Notes: generated by a model from the letters alone, not told the origin. DNA of 64,000 bases from Rhodospirillales bacterium (GCA_022823235.1 JAJDXO010000030.1:186001-250000); one strand, 5' to 3'; shown: positions 1-8,455, counted from the stretch's first letter. Program-made: numbers and translations.

Positions 1-887
1 AAGGAATCAAGAAGACCGGCAAGCGGGTCGAAGGTTTCGCCATCGAACAGAACGGCGACATCAGCACGATCGCCGCAGCCTCCCGCGTCGCCAAGGAGTA
101 CGTACAGTGGGCGAGCGAACTGTCCCGCGAGGAATGCGACGTCAGCGAACTATGGATGTCCATGAAATGCGGTGAATCCGACACCACATCAGGCCTCGCC
201 TCCAATCCGACCGTGGGCAATTTGACCGACAAGATGGGCGAGTGGGGCGCAAACCTGTGCTTCGGCGAGACGTCGGAACTTACCGGTGCCGAGCAGGATT
301 GCGCGGCGCGCGGTGCCGACGATATGGCCGGCAAGAAGTTCCTCGATACTTGGCAGGCCTATATGGATGAGGTGATCGAGCCCCATAAGACGTCCGATCT
401 GTCGGACAGTCAGCCGACCAAGGGAAACATCGAGGGCGGGTTGTCGACCATCGAAGAGAAAGCTTTTGGGAACCTCCAGAAAATCGGCAAGAAGACCAAA
501 TTCATCGATGTTCTCAAGCCGGCTGAAGAGCCCACCAAGGGCCCGGGCCTTTACTTCATGGATACGTCGTCGGCCGCGGCCGAGTGCGTAACATTGCAGG
601 CGGCCGCCGGATACGTGGTTCACCTGTTTCCCACCGGTCAGGGCAATATCATCGGCAACCCAATCGAGCCGGTGATCAAGCTGACGGCCAACCCGCGGAC
701 TGTCCGCACCATGGGTGAGCACGTGGACCTGGACGTCTCGGGCATTCTCCGCCGTGAGATGAATCTCGATGAGGCGGGGGACGCCCTCATCGACATCACC
801 ATACGGACGGCGAACGGGCGGATGACGGCAGCCGAAGCGCTTGGCCACCGCGAGTTCGTGATGACCAAGCTCTACCGCAGCGCCTAA
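1..887 (+). CDS. UxaA-family hydrolase/dehydratase, C-terminal part (5' truncated by window)
   Basis: The reading frame is open from the window edge (codons begin at base 3) to TAA at 885-887, giving about 294 visible residues, so the gene starts upstream; the ATG at 156 in the ORF track is internal. The segment [10 protein letters not shown] followed by NPTVG and later GLYFMDT is typical of the C-terminal domain of the D-galactarate dehydratase/altronate hydrolase (UxaA/GarD) family, which dehydrates sugar acids or related hydroxy acids using iron. The substrate cannot be read from this fragment; many UxaA paralogues in alphaproteobacteria sit next to TRAP transporters and act on unknown hydroxy acids. 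The gene is followed by a strong hairpin. Family assignment is confident, substrate unknown. Confidence 0.85.
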   Translation, partial: GIKKTGKRVEGFAIEQNGDISTIAAASRVAKEYVQWASELSREECDVSELWMSMKCGESDTTSGLASNPTVGNLTDKMGEWGANLCFGETSELTGAEQDCAARGADDMAGKKFLDTWQAYMDEVIEPHKTSDLSDSQPTKGNIEGGLSTIEEKAFGNLQKIGKKTKFIDVLKPAEEPTKGPGLYFMDTSSAAAECVTLQAAAGYVVHLFPTGQGNIIGNPIEPVIKLTANPRTVRTMGEHVDLDVSGILRREMNLDEAGDALIDITIRTANGRMTAAEALGHREFVMTKLYRSA

Positions 888-1290
888 TTCGGTCGACCCC
901 GAAAGACGGTCTCCAGCTACTTTCGGGGTCAAGTTCCCGGGGCCGCGATTAAGCGAGGTCCATGTACAAGATGATCCTCATCCCCTGACCCTGGACCAGG
1001 ACAAGGTTCCAATGAGCCTGCTCGAATCATTCTATCGAAGCCGGTCTACCGGCGGTGCCGATTTACGGTCGGCTATCCGTCACGAGGTCATAATCGACGC
1101 CTCTCGCGAACGAGGGACAGTGCCGGAACGGGCCGCCGGCAGCCGATACGGGACCCATGGTACGAACGCCGCAGGTGAGAGATTCATCGCCGACCGCGGG
1201 TTCTTGCCGTGATAACCAAATTTGCACAGAATGCCGGTGACTGGCCGAATTCTTGTACCTCTTCTTGCACCTTGGGGGAGACAGCGGCAA
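888..1290. other. 403-bp gene-poor intergenic region
   Basis: Holds the hairpin at 895-930, a short dyad GCCGGT-ct-ACCGGC (1040-1053), and a 8-codon ORF MYKMILIP (962-988) behind an AAGCGAGG-like Shine-Dalgarno. ORFs 1012-1212 (+), 1063-1389 (-) and 1080-1379 (-) have no recognisable protein features and are treated as chance. The last 20 bp carry GGGGGAG, the likely ribosome binding site for the VOC gene at 1291. Confidence 0.5.
895..930. terminator. Hairpin after the UxaA gene, terminator-like
   Basis: Perfect 11-bp inverted repeat GACCCCGAAAG (895-905) and CTTTCGGGGTC (920-930) with a 14-nt loop, starting 7 bp after the stop codon. No T-run follows, so it may be a Rho-assisted terminator or an mRNA 3'-end stabiliser rather than a classical intrinsic terminator. 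Confidence 0.55.
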
Positions 1291-2256
1291 ATGATAAAGG
1301 TCGCCGATGTTGCGTATGCGCGCTTTGCGGAGCCGGATCTCGACCGAATGGAATCGTTTCTCGTCGATTTCGGCCTCACCCGGCAGCACCGGGATGAAAA
1401 ATCACTCTACATGCGCGGGACCGGCCGTGATCATCATCTCCACGTCACGCACCTCGCCGACGAGCCGGGGTTTATCGGCATGGCGTTCAATGCGCAAAGC
1501 ATGGCCGATCTCGAGAAGCTCTCGGCGGCCGACGGGGCGTCCGCGGTCGAGGAAATCGATGAACCGGGCGGCGGCTACCGGGTCCGGATGACCGACCCGG
1601 ACGGCTTTCAGGTCGAAGCCATCTTCGGACAGGCGACGCTCGACCCGTTGCCGCTCAACGAATTAATCGGCGCGGATCACGGCCCCGGGCGCCCACGGGG
1701 CGACGAAATTCAACGCGCCCGGAACATCGCCTGTCCGGTGATGCGGCTCGGCCACGTGGTCCTGGACGTTCCGGACTGCGGCGTCATGGACGAATTTTAT
1801 CGCCGCCATTTCGGATTTCTGCAATCCGACATCGCCTTCGTGCCTGGCGGCGATGACGAGCTGGCTCTGACTTTTCTTCGCTGCGACAAGGGCAAGGAAT
1901 ATGTCGACCAGCACGCGCTCCTGTTTACCAAGTCCAAAGAGCCAGGCCTCGCCCATATCGCGTTCGAGGTGGAAGACGTCAACGCCTTGTTCGTCGGGCA
2001 TGAATATCTTCATTCAAAAGGGTATGAGCATTCATGGGGCGTCGGCCGTCATACGCCGGCGGCGAACATTTTCGATTACTGGTTCGACAACTACGGCAAT
2101 CGGGTGGAGCACTTTTTCGGCGGCGATCTGTTGAACGAAGATGACGCGACGATAACCCACGACTCCATAGGCGAGATTCTGGAATCCCAGTGGGGTGCGC
2201 CGATGTCCGAACGCCGCGCTTCCCTCGAAACCGACTACGACCCGCTGAGAGGGTGA
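1291..2256 (+). CDS. Two-domain VOC protein, type I extradiol ring-cleavage dioxygenase-like
   Basis: The 321-aa product has two vicinal-oxygen-chelate halves. The C-terminal half carries the expected metal triad of type I extradiol dioxygenases (BphC/catechol 2,3-dioxygenase family): H155 in LGHVVLDV, H222 in LAHIAFEV and E273 in NRVEHF. The N-terminal half (about 1-115) has no complete triad, as in BphC enzymes. The family cleaves catechol rings next to the hydroxyls using Fe(II). I chose ATG 1291 rather than the track start 1222 because GGGGGAG lies 10 nt upstream and homologous proteins begin at the first beta strand. Neighbours are a UxaA enzyme, an aminotransferase and a TRAP transporter, suggesting catabolism of an imported compound; the real substrate is unknown. 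A similar enzyme ends the window (63145). Confidence 0.8.
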   Translation: MIKVADVAYARFAEPDLDRMESFLVDFGLTRQHRDEKSLYMRGTGRDHHLHVTHLADEPGFIGMAFNAQSMADLEKLSAADGASAVEEIDEPGGGYRVRMTDPDGFQVEAIFGQATLDPLPLNELIGADHGPGRPRGDEIQRARNIACPVMRLGHVVLDVPDCGVMDEFYRRHFGFLQSDIAFVPGGDDELALTFLRCDKGKEYVDQHALLFTKSKEPGLAHIAFEVEDVNALFVGHEYLHSKGYEHSWGVGRHTPAANIFDYWFDNYGNRVEHFFGGDLLNEDDATITHDSIGEILESQWGAPMSERRASLETDYDPLRG

Positions 2257-2266
2257 TGCCCGTCCC

Positions 2267-2292
2267 GAGTCTGGCCCCGACTCAATTTCTTT
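2267..2292 (+). terminator. Weak intrinsic terminator candidate after VOC gene
   Basis: GAGTC (2267-2271) and GACTC (2279-2283) form a 5-bp stem with loop TGGCCCC, followed by the T-rich stretch AATTTCTTT. The stem is short, so efficiency is doubtful. Confidence 0.35.
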
Positions 2293-2296
2293 GTGG

Positions 2297-2316
2297 ATTG
2301 TTTCCCGTGAAACAAT
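2297..2316. other. parS: Candidate parS centromere site (ParB binding)
   Basis: ATTGTTTCCCGTGAAACAAT is a 20-bp inverted repeat (8-bp arms, 4-nt centre). Its 16-bp core at 2299-2314 differs at a single position (A to C at position 7) from TGTTTCACGTGAAACA, the widely conserved chromosomal parS consensus. It is intergenic, between the VOC gene and the aminotransferase. ParB loads at such sites, which generally lie near oriC. The alternative is an operator of a local regulator; no regulator gene is adjacent. Confidence 0.6.
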
Positions 2317-2407
2317 GATCGGAATTGCGGACCCGCAATAAATTTGGGCAAGATCAAGCCCGGCGGCTCAATCCAGGCCGAATCGGCCGAATATTACCGG
2401 GGGAGAC

Positions 2408-3640
2408 ATGACCAGCAAATTTCAGCCCAGGTTCCGTAGCGATCTTCCCGCGCCGGCAAAACGTTGGAACGGGTTTCCCCGGTACAACTTCGTCGGCGGC
2501 CACAACGATGCCTCGGAGGTGCCGGTCGATGAACTGATCGCGGCTGCCGGTTCGGTTCTCGCCCGGGAGGGACGGACCTTGGCGTATTACGGATTGGAGA
2601 GCGGCGCGCAGGGCTATCTTCCCCTTCGGCGGCTTGTCTCGGCCCAGCTGACCGACCGGGCAAAAATGCGGGTCGGGGAGGACGACATCCTGTTGACGTC
2701 GGGCTCTCTCCAGGCTCTTGATTTGGTATTCGAGGCGTTTCTCGAACCGGGAGACACGGTGATCATCGAAGAGGCCTGCTACGGCGGGACGCTCAGCCGT
2801 CTTCAGCGGCTTGGGGCGACATATATAGGGATTGAAGTCGATCAGGACGGAATGAAGACCGGCCAGCTTACCGAAGTGCTGGGTGAATTGGCGGCCAAGG
2901 GACAAATTCCAAAGCTCATTTATACCATACCCACGGTTCAAAACCCCACCGGTACGGTGATGAGCGAAGCCCGCCGGATCGAGCTTCTGGCACTCGCCGA
3001 GAATTACGATCTGCCGATCTTCGAAGATGATTGCTACGCGGATTTGCTATGGGAAGGAGAGCGCCCGCCCTCCATCCGGGCGTTGGAGCAACAGGGAGCC
3101 GACAGCGGGCGGGTAATTTACTGCGGTTCCTTTTCCAAGACAGTCGCCCCCGCCTTGCGGGTCGGCTATCTGGTCGCCGACTGGCCGGTGCTCAGCCGCC
3201 TGCTGCCGCTCAAAACGGATGCGGGCAGCGGTGCGCTCGAGCAGATGGTCTTGGCGGAATACGGCGCGGAGCGGTTCGATGACCATGTCACCGACCTTTC
3301 GGCCGTCCTCAGGGAGAAAGCGGAACTCATGGCCGCGTCGCTGGCCGAACAATTCGGTACTCAGGTGGAGTTCACGGCGCCCAAGGGCGGAATCTTCATG
3401 TGGGTGACCTTTCCGGAGGAGGTCGACACGACCAGCCTTGCCGCGGCCGCTTTGGAAGAGGGAGTGGAGATCAATCCCGGCGTTGAATGGTCGGTCGACC
3501 CAGGCTACGGCCGTCGGCGTGTGCGCTTGTGTTTCGGCAGCGCGACCAAGCAGGAGATTTCCGAGGGCATCGCGCGGCTGGCCGATATTTGCCACAGGCA
3601 TACCGGCATCCCCACGCGAAGCGGCAATGTGGAACGTTAG
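2408..3640 (+). CDS. PLP-dependent aminotransferase, class I/II fold (2-aminoadipate aminotransferase-like)
   Basis: 410-aa fold-type I aminotransferase with GGGGGAG four bases before ATG 2408. Visible signatures: YGLESGAQGYLPLR near the N-terminus, NPTGTVMS (substrate/PLP contact), FEDDCYADLLWEG with the PLP-ring aspartate, the Schiff-base lysine in GSFSKTVAPALRVGY, and the distal RRRVRLCF arginine region. The sequence pattern is that of LysN/alpha-aminoadipate or aromatic aminotransferases also found as the catalytic half of MocR proteins; there is no N-terminal GntR domain here. It probably transaminates a substrate or product of the adjacent TRAP/VOC catabolic block. Exact amino donor and acceptor cannot be assigned. 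Confidence 0.85.
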   Translation: MTSKFQPRFRSDLPAPAKRWNGFPRYNFVGGHNDASEVPVDELIAAAGSVLAREGRTLAYYGLESGAQGYLPLRRLVSAQLTDRAKMRVGEDDILLTSGSLQALDLVFEAFLEPGDTVIIEEACYGGTLSRLQRLGATYIGIEVDQDGMKTGQLTEVLGELAAKGQIPKLIYTIPTVQNPTGTVMSEARRIELLALAENYDLPIFEDDCYADLLWEGERPPSIRALEQQGADSGRVIYCGSFSKTVAPALRVGYLVADWPVLSRLLPLKTDAGSGALEQMVLAEYGAERFDDHVTDLSAVLREKAELMAASLAEQFGTQVEFTAPKGGIFMWVTFPEEVDTTSLAAAALEEGVEINPGVEWSVDPGYGRRRVRLCFGSATKQEISEGIARLADICHRHTGIPTRSGNVER

Positions 3641-3976
3641 CGCCGGCCGGCCGGGAATCATTCGATGTCCAGGTTTACCTATAACGGGCGCTCGGCGCTT
3701 TGAACCCATCCGGAATGTCCGCTATAAAATGGGTTGTAGCGTTTGGAAAAATACCTCAGCATTTCAGTTACATAAAAAAAACCTCTTCCAAGCGCCGGGA
3801 GCTTCGACCGTCGGCGATATCGGCGAAAGGAATTGGATAGCGTTCGGAGTTGCGGGACCGATTGGCTCAAACGAAACTGCTTCGTGGGCCGGTTGCCGAA
3901 GTTGACCGTCCGCATGATCGCGGGCGGATTGAAAAACGGCCTAACCTATAGGCCATCAAGCAAGGAGGAAGACCAG
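3641..3976. other. 336-bp upstream region of the first TRAP operon
   Basis: AT-richer than its neighbours. It contains an inverted repeat CGCTA (3720-3724)/TAGCG (3737-3741) around TATAAAAT, and a second, GGCCTA (3938-3943)/TAGGCC (3949-3954), just ahead of the dctP ribosome binding site AAGGAGGAAG. Either could be an operator, but no regulator gene is adjacent and I cannot place the promoter firmly. The upstream in-frame start at 3833 in the ORF track is rejected because the signal peptide begins at 3977. Confidence 0.45.
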
Positions 3977-4978
3977 ATGAGATCATTATTCAAAGGCGTG
4001 GCGGCGATCGCCCTGGCGGCGGGTGTTGGTTTCGCCGGACAGGCGTCGGCGGCGGAGCTCAAGCTCGGCCACTTCATGTCCCCCAAGCACCCGATGCATG
4101 TCGGTGTATTTACGCCGCTGGCGAAGAAAATCGCCGAGGAATCGGGCGGCAGCCTGACGATCAAGATCTTTGACAGCGGCAAATTGGGCCGGGGCCCGGC
4201 TGCCCAGTACAAACGGACGAAAGAAGGTGCGTTCGATATCGGATTCGTGATCCTGGGTCTCGAGTCGGAGAGCTTCCCGAGGACGCTGTTGGCGGGCAAA
4301 CCCGGCGTCGGCAAAACGGCCGCGGAGGTTGCCGCCAATGTTTGGAACGTCTACGACAAGCACCTGAAAGAAGAGTTCAAGGACGTCGAGGTCCTCGGAA
4401 TTTGGGCGAACTACCCCAGTACCATTATTTCCAAAAAGCCGATCCGCAAACCCTCGGATATGAAGAACCTCGTCGTGCGGGCGCCTTCGAAGACCGACAT
4501 TCCGACGATCGAGGGGTGGGGCGCAAAGGCGTCGCAGATTCCGATCACGCAAACCTACGATGCATTCCAAAAGGGCACGGTGGATGTCGTCTATATCGCG
4601 CCGGCGGCGCTATACAGGCCCTGGAACCTGCATCAGCCGGCGACGCACGTGACGTTCGGGATCAAGGGATCGGCGGCCTTGTTCCTGCTCGGGTTGAACA
4701 AGGACAGCTGGAACAAGCTTTCCAAGGAGCACCAAGCTCTCCTCAAGAAACACACCGGCCGTGACTTTTCGATCAACGCGTCAAAGTATTGGCAAAGGAC
4801 CGACGAATTCGCGTTCAAACAGGTCGGCAAGCAAAAAGGTCTGGAAGTCATCAATCTGACGCCGGCCGAAGCGAAGGCGTTCGATGATTTGACGGATGCC
4901 GTCGTCAAACGTGAGTTGGACGAGGCCGCGAAGGGCGGTGTGCCGGCCCACGCCATCTTCAACAGCCTGATCAATTAG
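3977..4978 (+). CDS. dctP: TRAP transporter substrate-binding protein (DctP family)
   Basis: 333-aa periplasmic binding protein. The start at 3977 follows AAGGAGGAAGACCAG and yields a clean Sec signal peptide (MRSLFKGVAAIALAAGVG..., AXA site at ASAAE near residue 26). The body has the DctP pattern, with GKLGRGPAAQYKRTKEGAFDIGF and the conserved arginine region KNLVVRAPS that in this family grips a substrate carboxylate. It delivers an organic-acid-type ligand to the DctQM membrane complex encoded next, driven by a sodium gradient. Separated from dctQ by a 33-bp spacer that folds into a strong hairpin. Substrate unknown. Confidence 0.9.
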   Translation: MRSLFKGVAAIALAAGVGFAGQASAAELKLGHFMSPKHPMHVGVFTPLAKKIAEESGGSLTIKIFDSGKLGRGPAAQYKRTKEGAFDIGFVILGLESESFPRTLLAGKPGVGKTAAEVAANVWNVYDKHLKEEFKDVEVLGIWANYPSTIISKKPIRKPSDMKNLVVRAPSKTDIPTIEGWGAKASQIPITQTYDAFQKGTVDVVYIAPAALYRPWNLHQPATHVTFGIKGSAALFLLGLNKDSWNKLSKEHQALLKKHTGRDFSINASKYWQRTDEFAFKQVGKQKGLEVINLTPAEAKAFDDLTDAVVKRELDEAAKGGVPAHAIFNSLIN

Positions 4979-4989
4979 AGCGGTCAGGA

Positions 4990-5035
4990 GCCCGCGGGAG
5001 CTTCGAATATCATGAGCCACGACGCTCCCGCGGGC
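4990..5035 (+). promoter_or_regulatory. dctP-dctQ stem-loop that traps the dctQ start region
   Basis: Perfect 12-bp arms GCCCGCGGGAGC (4990-5001) and GCTCCCGCGGGC (5024-5035). The dctQ ribosome binding site GGGAG (4996-5000) is inside the left arm and its ATG (5012) is in the 22-nt loop; the right arm is inside the dctQ coding region. Predicted effects are reduced dctQM translation relative to dctP and protection of the dctP mRNA 3' end. Confidence 0.65.
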
Positions 5036-5593
5036 GACAATTCCGCCGAACAGGAAGACCCCGGTTTCCTGGGGAATTTCGATAAATTCTTGAGAGTCGT
5101 GGCGCTTTGGCTCGGCGGGGTGCTTCTCGCCGCCATGGTCATCCTCACATTCACGCATGTCGTGCGTCGCTATGTCTTCAGTGATCCGATCCATGGCTTC
5201 GTGGACATGGGGCAGATCATATTGGTCCTCGTGGTTGCCTTGACGGTCGCCTACAGCGGACGAACCGGGGGGCAGATAGCCGTCGAACTCATCGACGGCA
5301 TGGTGAGCAAAACAAAGCTTCGAATGGTAGAGATATTCGTCCGTCTCGTCGGATTCTTGATGATCGCGGCCCTCGCCTGTCAAATCGCGCTCGACGGACC
5401 AAAGGCCGAAGAGAACGGCGAGTTCACGGGCACCATCGACATATCATTTGAACCGTTCATGTACGTCCTCGCATTCGGCCTGGGGCTTTATGCCATTGTC
5501 CTTCTTCTGGAGGCGGTGAGGCTGATGCAGGATAAGGATATCGGACAAGAGCAGGCCCGGCTATTCGGTGGAGATGTGGATGGAACTATCTGA
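5012..5593 (+). CDS. dctQ: TRAP transporter small permease (DctQ family)
   Basis: 193-aa membrane protein with four hydrophobic segments (roughly residues 30-55, 65-85, 105-130, 145-170), the first preceded by a hydrophilic acidic N-terminus. The TRAP small-subunit pattern VVRRYVFSDPIHG is present. It pairs with the large permease DctM to form the sodium-driven inner-membrane translocator for the DctP-bound substrate. It overlaps dctM by 14 bp when the preferred dctM start is used, indicating translational coupling. Its own start codon lies in the loop of the 4990-5035 hairpin. Confidence 0.9.
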   Translation: MSHDAPAGDNSAEQEDPGFLGNFDKFLRVVALWLGGVLLAAMVILTFTHVVRRYVFSDPIHGFVDMGQIILVLVVALTVAYSGRTGGQIAVELIDGMVSKTKLRMVEIFVRLVGFLMIAALACQIALDGPKAEENGEFTGTIDISFEPFMYVLAFGLGLYAIVLLLEAVRLMQDKDIGQEQARLFGGDVDGTI

Positions 5594-7070
5594 CGCCCAT
5601 ATCGGCTTCATCGGCCTGATCGCCATGTTCGCGCTGCTGTTCCTGCGCATGCCCGTGGCGCTATCGATGATGGTGGTCGGATTCCTCGGCGCCTGGGCCA
5701 TCGAGGGGCCCCATCGGGCTTTCATCTACCTCAGTACGGAGACATTCGACATCGCGACGTTTCAAACGCTGTCGATTGTCCCGATGTTTATTCTGATGGG
5801 TAATCTGGCCGGCATATCGGGCATGAGCCGCGACCTCTATCGCGCCGCCTATGCATGGTTCGGACATTTTCGGGGCGGCCTTGCATCGGCCACCATATTG
5901 GGGTGTGCCGGATTTGCCGCGGTGAGCGGGTCATCGGTTGCCGGTGCGGTCACCATGGGCCGTGTGGCCCTGCCGGAGATGGAGCGCTACAAATACAGCC
6001 CGAGCCTGGCGACGGGCAGCGTCGCCGCCGGCGGAACGTTGGGAATCCTGATCCCTCCGTCAACCGGGATGATCATTTACGCCATTCTGACGGAGACATC
6101 CATTGGCGAGCTGTTCGTCGCCGGCGTACTCCCGGGCATATTGCTGACGGGGCTATTTCTTATCGCAATCGCAATCGTCACCCGGCTGAACCCGGCCGCC
6201 GGCCCGGCAGGCGCCAAGTCGTCCTGGCATGAGCGGTTCGTCTCCCTCTATGGGGCCTTCGCCCTCATCGGCATCGTCATCATTACCATCGGCGGAATCT
6301 ACGCCGGTCTGTTCACGCCGGTTGAAGCGGCCGGGATCGGCGCCTTCATCACTTTCCTGGTTGCGCTGGCCAAAGGGGCGATAAACGCGGTTCAAGCGCC
6401 GATGCCGGCCGCTGTCGGCGCGGCTGCCAGTGCCGATACCCCATCGCCGGCCTATGTGCTGCGGGCGGCCGTCGACAGCTTGAAACTGCGTCAGACCATC
6501 CTCCATACGCTGCGCACCACCGCCACGGTTTTCATGATCCTGATCGGAGCGCATGTCTTTATTCCGTTCATGGCGCTTTCGGGTGTGCCGGAAATCATCG
6601 TCGGCTTCCTGACCGGCCTCGACGTCGGCAAGATCGGTATCATCATCATTATTCTGCTTACCTACGTTGCCCTCGGAACCTTCCTCGAAGGCCTGGCGAT
6701 GCTGGTTCTCACCCTTCCGATCGTATTCCCGCTGATCCAGGAACTCGGCATGGGGCTGATCTGGTTTGGCGTGATCATCGTGATCGTGCTGGAGATGGGT
6801 CTGATCTCGCCCCCGGTTGGCGTGAACGTATTCATCGTGAAGGGCATTGCGCCCCATGTCCCGATGACGACGATTTTTGCAGGTATTTGGCCGTTCTGGT
6901 TCGCCATGGGAGTTTGCCTTGCCATCCTCGTGGCGTTTCCGGTGATCGCGACGCAGCTGCCGTGTTTGGCCTTCGACGCAATGAGTTTCGGAGAATGTTG
7001 GGAGGCCGCACCCTCGGTGCTTGACCCGCCGCCCGAGGATCTGGGCCCCGATCTCGGTCCTCCCACATAG
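5580..7070 (+). CDS. dctM: TRAP transporter large permease (DctM family)
   Basis: About 496-aa polytopic membrane protein, the transport subunit of the TRAP system. Family features include PMFILMGNLAGISGMSRDLY, GCAGFAAVSGSSVAGAVTMG and TLGILIPPSTGMIIYAILT, the conserved helical-hairpin motifs of the DctM/IT superfamily. The track start is a GTG at 5568; I prefer ATG 5580 because GGTGGAG (5567-5573) is then 6 nt upstream. Two oddities: a hydrophilic Ala/Pro-rich loop of about 50 residues in the middle (around KGAINAVQAPMP to SPAYVLR), and a C-terminal tail of about 30 residues ending in EDLGPDLGPPT that ordinary DctM proteins lack. A GC-rich palindrome GCTGCCCGGGCAGC follows at 7072-7085. Confidence 0.9.
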   Translation: MELSDAHIGFIGLIAMFALLFLRMPVALSMMVVGFLGAWAIEGPHRAFIYLSTETFDIATFQTLSIVPMFILMGNLAGISGMSRDLYRAAYAWFGHFRGGLASATILGCAGFAAVSGSSVAGAVTMGRVALPEMERYKYSPSLATGSVAAGGTLGILIPPSTGMIIYAILTETSIGELFVAGVLPGILLTGLFLIAIAIVTRLNPAAGPAGAKSSWHERFVSLYGAFALIGIVIITIGGIYAGLFTPVEAAGIGAFITFLVALAKGAINAVQAPMPAAVGAAASADTPSPAYVLRAAVDSLKLRQTILHTLRTTATVFMILIGAHVFIPFMALSGVPEIIVGFLTGLDVGKIGIIIIILLTYVALGTFLEGLAMLVLTLPIVFPLIQELGMGLIWFGVIIVIVLEMGLISPPVGVNVFIVKGIAPHVPMTTIFAGIWPFWFAMGVCLAILVAFPVIATQLPCLAFDAMSFGECWEAAPSVLDPPPEDLGPDLGPPT

Positions 7071-7193
7071 GGCTGCCCGGGCAGCGATTTGCCGGTTGAG
7101 CGAATGCCCGGTCAGCGACCTCGCCTGTTTCCCGGTATTGCCGCCCGCGGCGCCATCCCGCCGCTTTGCCGTCCCGTTCAGGAGCTTTGAAAG

Positions 7194-7808
7194 ATGATCC
7201 TAATTGGCCGCTATCTCTCGCCCTTCGTCCGCCGCGTCGCCGCGACGATGCATCTCTACGAACTGCCCTTCGAGCACCGGCCGTTTTCCGTCGTGGGGGA
7301 GGATCGGCCGAAAATTCGCGACGCCAATCCCTTGAGCCGCGTTCCCGCGCTGATCCTGGATGGCGGCGAGACCCTGATCGACAGCGGAGCCATCCTCGAC
7401 TATCTGGATGAGCAGGTCGGCCCGGAGCGGGCGCTCACGCCGGCGTCCGGAGGCGAACGCAGACGGGTTCTGAAACTCATCGCCGTGGCCACGGGCGCGG
7501 TCGAGAAAGCTATTCTGGTTGCGTACGAGGAACGCTATCGCCCCGAGGAAATGCGGCATCCGCCATGGGTCGAGATGATCTCCGAGCAGAGCCGCAGCGG
7601 CTTCCAGTGGCTGGACGGCGAGGCCCGCTCACCCTGGCTGGGCGGCTCCCGGCTTACCCAGGCGGACCTGACCGCCGTATCGGCCTATGAGTTCGCGCGC
7701 ATCGCCACCCCGGAACTGTTCGCCACCTTCGAAACGCCGAAGCTCGAGGCCCTGAGCCGGGAACTCGGCGAACTGGAGGCGTTCCGCAAGACCGCGCCAC
7801 CGGTTTGA
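7194..7808 (+). CDS. Glutathione S-transferase family protein
   Basis: 204-aa protein with the GST layout: an N-terminal thioredoxin-like domain (about 1-78) with the glutathione-contact motif RVPALILDGGETLIDSGAILDYL (cis-Pro then E/D-S), and an all-helical C-terminal domain with the N-capping box region LTQADLTAV. The N-terminal SPFVRR replaces the more usual catalytic Ser/Cys site; S9 is the candidate glutathione-activating residue. AGGAGC lies upstream of ATG 7194. It probably conjugates or isomerises an electrophilic metabolite. It is followed by glyoxalase I, another glutathione enzyme. Confidence 0.85.
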   Translation: MILIGRYLSPFVRRVAATMHLYELPFEHRPFSVVGEDRPKIRDANPLSRVPALILDGGETLIDSGAILDYLDEQVGPERALTPASGGERRRVLKLIAVATGAVEKAILVAYEERYRPEEMRHPPWVEMISEQSRSGFQWLDGEARSPWLGGSRLTQADLTAVSAYEFARIATPELFATFETPKLEALSRELGELEAFRKTAPPV

Positions 7809-7900
7809 GCGTAGGGCCGGGATGAATCGTATAGGCTGCAATTCAACCGAAACCAAACCATGGAAAAAGCGCCGCGATCGAAACAGGGGACGAACGGAAC

Positions 7901-8296
7901 ATGGCCAAAGTGATCCATTCGATGATCCGGGTGACGGACGAAGAGCGATCGCTCGATTTCTACAAAAAGGCTTTCGACCTTGATATCGCCGATCGTTTCG
8001 AGTTTGACGATTTCACGCTTGTCTACCTGCGGAATTCCGAGGCTGATTTCGAAGTCGAGTTTACGGTGAATCATGGGCAATCCGAACCCTATTCACATGG
8101 GTCGGGATACGGGCATCTGGGGGTCGCCGTGGAAAACGTCGACGAAGAGCATGCCCGTTTCAAAAGCCTCGGATTCGAGCCGACGGATGTCAAGGAGTTC
8201 CATCGGGATGGATCGCTCATGGCGAAATTCTTCTTCGTGCAGGATCCCGACGGCTACAAGATCGAAGTGCTTCAGAACCACGGGCGGTATCGATAG
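7901..8296 (+). CDS. gloA: Lactoylglutathione lyase (glyoxalase I)
   Basis: 131-aa single-domain VOC enzyme converting the methylglyoxal-glutathione hemithioacetal to S-lactoylglutathione in the cytosol. All four metal ligands of GloA can be placed: His in KVIHSMIRV, Glu in FEVEFTVNHG, His in GYGHLGVAV and Glu in GYKIEVLQN. The short length, lacking the insertion of the zinc-dependent human form, matches nickel/cobalt-type bacterial enzymes. It lies just after a GST gene in the same direction, a plausible detoxification pair, though the 92-bp gap leaves room for a separate promoter. Confidence 0.9.
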   Translation: MAKVIHSMIRVTDEERSLDFYKKAFDLDIADRFEFDDFTLVYLRNSEADFEVEFTVNHGQSEPYSHGSGYGHLGVAVENVDEEHARFKSLGFEPTDVKEFHRDGSLMAKFFFVQDPDGYKIEVLQNHGRYR

Positions 8297-8455
8297 TCGC
8301 CGCCAGCATCGGACCGGCTGATCCCTTTCAGCCCATGGCCGGCTTACGGTCTGCCGGCGGCCAGACCATATCCAGCGATTTCCTTGTAGCGATTTGAGAT
8401 TGCCCTCGCGTCTCCGCAAAATGTCCTAAGGTCGAAAAGGCAGGTTGCCGCTCCA

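Noticed and set aside
3902-3930. TTGACC at 3902 as the -35 of the first dctP promoter
   Set aside because: No acceptable -10 is found at 16-18 bp spacing (the sequence there is GC-rich).
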